Positions 58,799 to 64,000 of a DNA stretch of 64,000 bases are shown piece after piece. The stretch spans positions 22,498 to 86,497 of the forward strand of contig NZ_CAJPQR010000005.1 in assembly GCF_905372745.1 (NCBI RefSeq), read 5' to 3'. Both the position numbers and the translations under genes were made by a program. This stretch comes from an uncultured Campylobacter sp. (GTDB lineage Bacteria > Campylobacterota > Campylobacteria > Campylobacterales > Campylobacteraceae). Under the pieces are notes generated by a model. The model did no database searches and had not been told where the DNA came from. It worked only from the letters and a program-made list of their open reading frames with translations. Position 1 is the stretch's first letter. Each line of letters starts with the position of its first letter.

Positions 58799-60973
58799 TA
58801 AGCAACATAACGCTAGGCAAGTCAGGATTACCTGAATACTTGGAGAGTGGGCGTAAGGCAAGCTCGCAATATACGCGAGATGAAAAAGACCATAGGCTTT
58901 TTATAGACGGTTCGGAAGAGGCCTTAAAAGACTCTGTCGATTGGGTTTTGAAAAACAAAAACTGGAAGAATAGCTACTATCACGCCACCTTGTCCTTTAC
59001 CAACGACGAGTGGGAGCAGTTGTCCAAAGAAGAAGGCAAGCTTCAAGAGGTTGTGCAAGAATATATTAGGCTAAATTTTCCAAATCATTCGCTCAATGAG
59101 ATGATTTACCACGCAGAAGCTCACGTGCCGAAAATTCTTTACGAGCCAGCCGAGCCTAAGCGAGGCGGAGCGCACGCAAAATATTCTGAAACCGAGCTCG
59201 TAGAGCGACATCCGCACATCCATCTTGGCATAAGTTTGCAGAACGCATTATAATTCAGGTCAAGTCAGCGCAGGGGGCATAAAAGGCATAGCCTCTCGTG
59301 CAAAAAGTATTGAATTTAAGCAGTGCTGTGATGAGATACTTTGTGCCAAATTTGACCTTACCCCAGCCGTGGTTGGGGGAAGGAAAAGAGCCAGTAAAAA
59401 GAAAAAGCCTCGAAGAAAATTTGAGGATTTGGGAGAAGTATGAGCGTGCGGCGAAAGGTCGGTCAAAAGGAAAGGAGCTTAAGTCTACGCTAGATACGAA
59501 TATAGACGTCGTGGACGTAGTTTACGGGGATTTGCCTAAAACAAATCTCCCAAAAGTCTTAGCCATTAAGGATGATGAGATAGCCTTAAAGGAGCTGGCA
59601 AAATTTCGTCTGAAGAATTTAAAGCAAATATACAACCCATCAGAAGTCGAAGGACAAATAGACGGACAAGTAATGACTAGACTGCGCGAGATAGATAGTG
59701 AAAAGCTGATACCTTTTTTCTCACAGTACTTTGGCATCCCTGCCGATAAAATCCGAAAAAGCGAAAACGAAAACAAGATTGAAATCTTTCAGGACGGTAA
59801 GTGGAAAAAAATTCAAATACGGACTTTTGCTCGAAAATTTTAGGACTAGATAAAGAAGAGACCGTAAAATTGGTCACAGTTTTTTCTGCTCTTGATGCTG
59901 CTGGGGTCGGAGTTGAAAAGCTAAGCACAGTTATAAGAGGTAAAGAACTCGTAAAAAACATCGCAAACATCGCGCTTGACGAACTAGGATATAAATTTCA
60001 GAATATCCCTAGCATAAAAATGTCCGTAAGCCGAAATTTAGACCGCCTTTTGCCTGAAGAACGGATAAAGAAAATCAAGGCTAAAAACCCAGATAAGCCA
60101 GTATATTCCGCAGAGACTGGCTTTAAAACCGAACACTTCGGCTCACTGGTGGAGACGGCTGAAGCTTTGGACTATACAAAAATTGCAGGATTTTCCGTAG
60201 CAAATTTTCGTAGTGGAAAAAGAGCTAGCGACAATATCGAGAGTCTAAACTCGGTTATAATTTTAGATGTCGACTCTAAGTATAAAGAGTATGAGATAAC
60301 CATTGACGAAATGAAAGAGAAGCTTGAAGCACTCAACATCTCAGCCTTAATCTTACCCACTGCTTCGCATACGGCTGAGCTAAATAGGTTCAGGGTTATA
60401 ATCCCAACAGAAAAATCTTTCGAGCTTAATGTAAGTTACGATTATTGGAAAAGCGATTATAATGTATATATAGACAAATTCGTTGATTTGCTAAAACTAG
60501 ACCCTGTAAAAATAAGAGAAACGCTAGATAATGCTAGATATAGCCCGGCTCAGTTTTATTACGGTTCTGCACCCGATACAACGGCTACTCTCACGAACGG
60601 AAAAGTTTTTGACAACTTGGATATGCTAGAAAAAATATATCAAGAGCGCGAGCGGATAAATGTGGATATAAAACTAAAAAATCAAGAGAAAGATTATCTT
60701 GCTGCAAAGAGTGAGATAGAGATGTATGCTAATAATCAAGACGAGGATTTAAGCAAGTTTGATATCGGGGCAGATAATGACAAAGCCCTTACAAGAACAG
60801 TGTTTAAAAATATAAACTCTACAATAGATATACTGGAAGCTGCGAAACTTCGATGCCCTAATTCAAAAATTTTAAGGGAAGGTAGATATCAAATTTTATA
60901 TACCGGAGATTCGGAGTGTGATGGAAATAGAAACCTTATCACAAGTCGAGGGGTATTTAATTTCGCAAAATGA
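58795..60973 (+). pseudogene. Relaxase-primase fusion, broken by at least three frameshifts
   Basis: The first frame (58795-59253) is the relaxase core: SYYHATLSFTNDEW and the metal motif RHPHIHLGISLQN. It then stops; a +1 frame continues NSGQVSAGGIKGIASRAK to about 59446, and a third frame carries on from about 59400 (RKSLEENLRIWEKYERAAKG) to 59843. A fourth frame starts at a run of four A near 59835; one more A would join FARK to ILGLDKEETVKL. The rest (to 60973) has NSVIILDVDSKY and LILPTASHTAELNRFRVIIP, resembling archaeo-eukaryotic-type plasmid primases. The design recalls IncQ MobA-RepB. It cannot give a full-length protein as written. Confidence 0.7.
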
Positions 60974-61347
60974 AAAATACGGACGGCGTTCGATTTTTTG
61001 AAAGATTATATATGGAATTACTAAATGATAGAATCAAGGAATTTAACAACGGATTTATGATTCCGATGGACAGGAAGGAAAATCTCAAAAATTTTTTAAT
61101 GGATAATCTGCTAGTAGTCAAAGAAGCTGAGCAGCCGATAGAGCTTAAGCGCATTGACATTAACAACGGCAATAACTATGCAAAGTTGATAAAGCAAAAA
61201 TTCCCCGAGAAGTATTCGCAAATATGCTTGATTAACTATTCGGGTATAGTTAAAAACCTTCAAACAAAACCGATAGAGAAAGAAATTAGGATGCCAGCTC
61301 CGGCTATTTCTAAGAAAATTTCAAACAACGACGAGATGAATTTTTGA
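60970..61347 (+). CDS. Unknown protein coupled to the relaxase-primase gene
   Basis: A 125-residue, charged protein (FFERLYMELLNDRIKEFNNG; LLVVKEAEQPIELKRIDINN). Its ATG overlaps the upstream stop (ATGA), which favours a real gene. It could also be the C-terminal domain of the primase after a frameshift. No family is recognised. Confidence 0.5.
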   Translation: MKNTDGVRFFERLYMELLNDRIKEFNNGFMIPMDRKENLKNFLMDNLLVVKEAEQPIELKRIDINNGNNYAKLIKQKFPEKYSQICLINYSGIVKNLQTKPIEKEIRMPAPAISKKISNNDEMNF

Positions 61348-61390
61348 AATTTATACTTTTCTTTTTTTTGTGATAAGAGAGTTGTTTTGA

Positions 61391-61428
61391 GAAGGCAGAG
61401 GCTGCGAGCTCTCGCCTCTTTTGCCTTC
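61391..61428 (+). terminator. Strong hairpin after the mob genes
   Basis: GAAGGCA-GAGGC pairs with GCCTC-TTT-TGCCTTC, twelve pairs with a 3-nt bulge. No T tract follows, so it may be part of oriT or a 3'-stabilising structure rather than a terminator. Confidence 0.4.
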
Positions 61429-61537
61429 CCTGAATTTCCTATCGGACCTTCTAAGGTCGGTCCTCTCTTTTTCCGCTGGGCTGACAAGCAGTACTCAAAA
61501 TAGAGATAGGCAAGCCAGCGTCCGCTTTGGCTTGCAA

Positions 61538-61546
61538 CCCCCCCCC
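61538..61546. repeat. Nine-cytosine tract
   Basis: A C9 homopolymer in non-coding or poorly supported sequence. Campylobacters often use such tracts for phase variation, but the flanking 91-codon frame (61421-61696) has no recognisable product. Confidence 0.6.
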
Positions 61547-61763
61547 ACCTCCCGAACGGGTAAGAATATATTCAGGATTCCCGAATGGGAGATTCTGTTT
61601 TTAAGGGGCGATACGGGAGCGAGTAGTAACCTAGGAATATACCTGAGCGGACGCGAAGGTGTATTACAGGTTGCATACGAGCCTGCATCTGATTAGCTCG
61701 GAATATTTCTATCAAAAAGGCAGAAAAAATGATAATAGATGCCGTTCAGGCGGTTGCAATACA

Positions 61764-61814
61764 TGATATCTTTGATATCAAATCGTGCAATATTATTTGA
61801 TATCAAAGATATCA
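61764..61814. repeat. Perfect 20-bp inverted repeat with 11-bp spacer
   Basis: TGATATCTTTGATATCAAAT (61764-61783) is exactly complementary to 61795-61814. Each arm carries two GATATC cores. This looks like a protein-binding site for replication, oriT or resolution of the element. It overlaps a doubtful 77-codon frame (61739-61972). Confidence 0.6.
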
Positions 61815-62140
61815 AAGAGTGCCACAAAAATCTTACGGATGGTCGCTTGCCGACTATAAATTCGTTAGAATACGCAGAAAAAAAGGAGGCAAGCAAGAGC
61901 CTCCGCCCATTTTGGAGCGAACGGAAAAGAAGGACAGCTGAGAAAAAGAGCGGAGAAGGGGCGAGCGTGTGAGCCCCTGACCACACACACCAACTCATTT
62001 ATCACGCAAAGAGGAAATTTTTAATTTTTAGTGGCTATTTTTGATAAAATCTTGACAAAAACTCAGAAACGTGCCATTCTAATGTTAGAATTTTCAGATA
62101 GTAATCGAATATGTCGATATGTGCCGATTCTAAGGTTACT

Positions 62141-62164
62141 TCGTAGGGGTTACCATATATCTAT
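62141..62164 (+). repeat. Candidate attR of the integrative element
   Basis: TCGTAGGGGTTACCATATATCTAT, 21 of 24 identical to 55081-55104. Similar A/T-rich sequence (CTATTATATATA) follows in both places. This puts the element at about 7.06 kb. Confidence 0.5.
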
Positions 62165-62249
62165 TATATATAACATAAAGGCTCATGAAGTTAAAAACTT
62201 CTAAATGAGTTTTCTTCCAAAGAGAGTGCGTCCTATTAATATCAAACAA

Positions 62250-62620
62250 AGTGAAGCTAAGCATAAGAAGTTGTGATTTGCTTTATTATTGTAAACAGAT
62301 GGCGTTATGCTAAATATAGATCAAAGCATAGCGTAATGATCACCGTGTAAAAGCTAAGTAAAAGCAAATTTCTTGCTTCATCTAAAGGAGTACATTTTAA
62401 TTTAGTTGCATTTGTGGTTTTTAAAGCATAACTACGAACATAGAGAGGTAGAGTTTAGATATATAATAGCAGTAGAGATATGAAATAATCAAAACACTTA
62501 CGAAGCGACGTTTCTATCAAAGAGTGTATCCCATCCTTCCGAAATTCATATAATACATTACATATATAGAAAGGCAAAACAGCGGCTAAGAATTAGCTTG
62601 AGTTTAATCGAGTCTAAGAT
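62250..62620 (+). mobile_element. Degraded IS1595-family remnant
   Basis: Shares with the element at 6011 the stretch around GTAAACAGA (62291), ATGCTAAATATAGAT (62307), AAATTTCTTGCTTCA (62366) and an end-like AGCTTGAGTTTAATCGAGTCT (62596-62616). Heavily mutated, no open frame left. Confidence 0.6.
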
Positions 62621-63089
62621 ATTCTAGATTTATCATCTATTTTTATAGCATAGTTCTAGCTTTAAAAATAGAAAAATTACTAACATATGGCACCCAAGAT
62701 GGTATCTAACCAAACCTTAAAGCTTTGAAACATATATAAAATAGGGATTTATAAAAAAATGGTGGTTAGAGGCGACTTACAGAAGTGTATTAAAGGACGT
62801 ATGTATCGCTATTTGATGTATACATTTGATATAAAAAATGTCAAAATATGAATTCAATGTTCCTAAGTTTCACGAGATTAGGAAAATGGTTATGAAAATT
62901 CCAGTTTTCAAACTATTATTTCTGTAATGCCGCATTCTAGGGCTTTCGCAAGCGTTGAGGCTTATTTTTTAGGTTTAGAGGGCTTAAAGTATCTCAATAT
63001 TAACTTTTTTACTTAAGATTTTATATTTTTGTGTCGATTTTTGGCTCGAGGCTTAATTAAGCTTCGTTGTCTTAAAATTACCTGATATT
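62621..63089. other. Intergenic region, no gene seen
   Basis: About 470 bp of A/T-rich sequence with no credible reading frame. Confidence 0.4.
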
Positions 63090-63356
63090 TCACGCTTGCC
63101 ACTCGTTGGTTTTGTAAATGCCTAAAAGTTTAATGGCGTCTTTGTCGATCAAGTAGGGTATTACATAACCTTTGGCGATTAGCTCTCTTTTGTCGTCCGT
63201 TATCGCTCGTCCTAGGCGCGGATTATCCTCCAAAAGTTCCACAGCGTCCAGTAGCTTACCGACAAAACCCTGCGCTCTGTTTGGGTTATCTTTTGCGATA
63301 AAGTCAAATACAACCCTTAACTCGCGGTTAAAACGAGCCGTGCGCTTAATTACCAT
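63090..63356 (-). CDS. ParE/RelE-family toxin
   Basis: An 88-residue protein with the ParE fold pattern: TARFNRELRVVFDFIAKDNP, FVGKLLDAVELLEDNPRLGR and a C-terminal strand IPYLIDKDAIKLLGIYK. ParE toxins inhibit gyrase, RelE toxins cut mRNA; the presence of NPRLGR and YLID favours ParE. The start overlaps the antitoxin stop by seven bases, the usual coupling. Located just outside the integrative element. Confidence 0.8.
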   Translation of the reverse strand: MVIKRTARFNRELRVVFDFIAKDNPNRAQGFVGKLLDAVELLEDNPRLGRAITDDKRELIAKGYVIPYLIDKDAIKLLGIYKTNEWQA

Positions 63357-63574
63357 TTGGCTATCTCGTTGCGTATTCCCTCTAGCGGATAGGTTTCAAG
63401 GTCGCCGCGCCTGATCGCTTCAATGTCGGCTTCATATTCGCTAAAGCGCGATTGATATTTAGCCTCATCGCTTAGGCTTAGCTTCACGCCGTCAAATTTG
63501 GCTAGCGTGATTAATATCTCTCTCGCCTTTTCTATGAAATCGGCGTTATCTGCTTGTATGGTTAGAGTTTGCAT
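63350..63574 (-). CDS. Antitoxin of the ParE/RelE-type pair
   Basis: A 74-residue acidic protein (QTLTIQADNADFIEKAREIL; SEYEADIEAIRRGDLETYPL). The DNA-binding part is not of an obvious family, but its size, charge, position upstream of the toxin and overlap fit a type II antitoxin. Confidence 0.65.
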   Translation of the reverse strand: MQTLTIQADNADFIEKAREILITLAKFDGVKLSLSDEAKYQSRFSEYEADIEAIRRGDLETYPLEGIRNEIAKW

Positions 63575-64000
63575 ATCCTAGCCTTTGTTTTAAAATCCGC
63601 TCTTATTTTAACCGCTTGGGGCTTAGGGCTTAATAAAGCGGTCATTTCCGTAGCCATTAAGCTGTTTTGCGCTGACGGTAGCGATATTTACTTATCGGCT
63701 AGGCGGTCATTTTTGCGCTCATTTCATCAGCTCTATTTTGAGCCTGCGCCGATAGTGACGATATTTTAGCTTTGGCTGGGCGCTCATTTTGGGGCTGTTA
63801 ATTTTTACCTCCTAGCGATGCTGAATATGTGCTTTTGCTGTTAAATTTTTATGTTTCGATAATGCTGTTTAATACCGCCTTTAACAATGTTTGCGGCTTG
63901 ATTGTTTCTCGATACTTTTCCTTAATACTTTTCCGAAAAATACAACGCGCAAAAAATGAAATGCACCCGGCCGATGTTTTGGCTACTCGGTCGTAGAGAT
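63575..64000. other. Non-coding end of the window
   Basis: A 66-codon plus-strand frame (63569-63769) starts inside the antitoxin gene promoter and is not convincing. Imperfect copies of GGCGGTCATTT occur near 63647, 63703 and 63783. No gene is supported. Confidence 0.35.

Overview
The window is a stretch of chromosome from a Campylobacterota species, most likely a Campylobacter. The evidence is the flagellar trio fliK-flgD-flgE behind a sigma-54 promoter, the periplasmic methylmenaquinol:fumarate reductase mfrABE, the all-alpha dimeric dUTPase, an S10-spc-alpha ribosomal cluster lacking rpmD, and constant use of AAATTTA-like words. Moderate GC in the core genes suggests the C. showae/rectus/concisus side of the genus rather than C. 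jejuni; that placement is inference.

Layout. 1-4.1 kb: a frameshifted leucine-rich-repeat gene, an outer-membrane barrel, purM, coaE and tRNA-Ser(GGA). 4.1-7.7 kb: a decayed island behind tRNA-Ser. It holds a truncated nuclease, a frameshifted membrane protein next to a Panacea-domain antitoxin-like gene, an IS1595-family element with an 8-bp target duplication, and a beheaded metallophosphoesterase. 7.7-24.3 kb: housekeeping genes (uppP, typA, flagellar hook genes, nrdB, a nitrilase, pcm, a BASS transporter, rnhB, an AAA ATPase) and a second broken LRR gene.

24.6-39.1 kb: the S10-spc-alpha operons, rpsJ to rplQ, with secY, map, infA and rpoA. Gene order is the usual one except for a 630-bp non-coding insertion between rpsH and rplF. 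It contains tandem stem-loops and two 77-nt repeat units whose differences are mostly transitions that keep the helices paired. I regard this as the most unusual feature of the window. 39.1-40.2 kb: a graveyard of IS1595 remnants. 40.2-55 kb: hisIE, two DUF2393 proteins, a CysZ-like membrane protein, dut, a PPOx-like protein, a MITE-like palindrome, a phosphoethanolamine transferase, dgkA, a Bcr/CflA exporter and mfrABE.

55.0-62.2 kb: an integrative mobilizable element inserted at tRNA-Glu(CTC). It carries a broken tyrosine integrase, a RepA-like ATPase, a MobC-like protein and a relaxase-primase fusion that is now split over several frames. Candidate att repeats flank it at 55081 and 62141. 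Beyond it lie another IS1595 remnant and a ParE/antitoxin pair.

Many accessory genes carry single-base frameshifts, several at homopolymers. Either these genes are decaying or phase-variable, or the assembly has indel errors; the intact ribosomal genes argue against a uniformly poor assembly.
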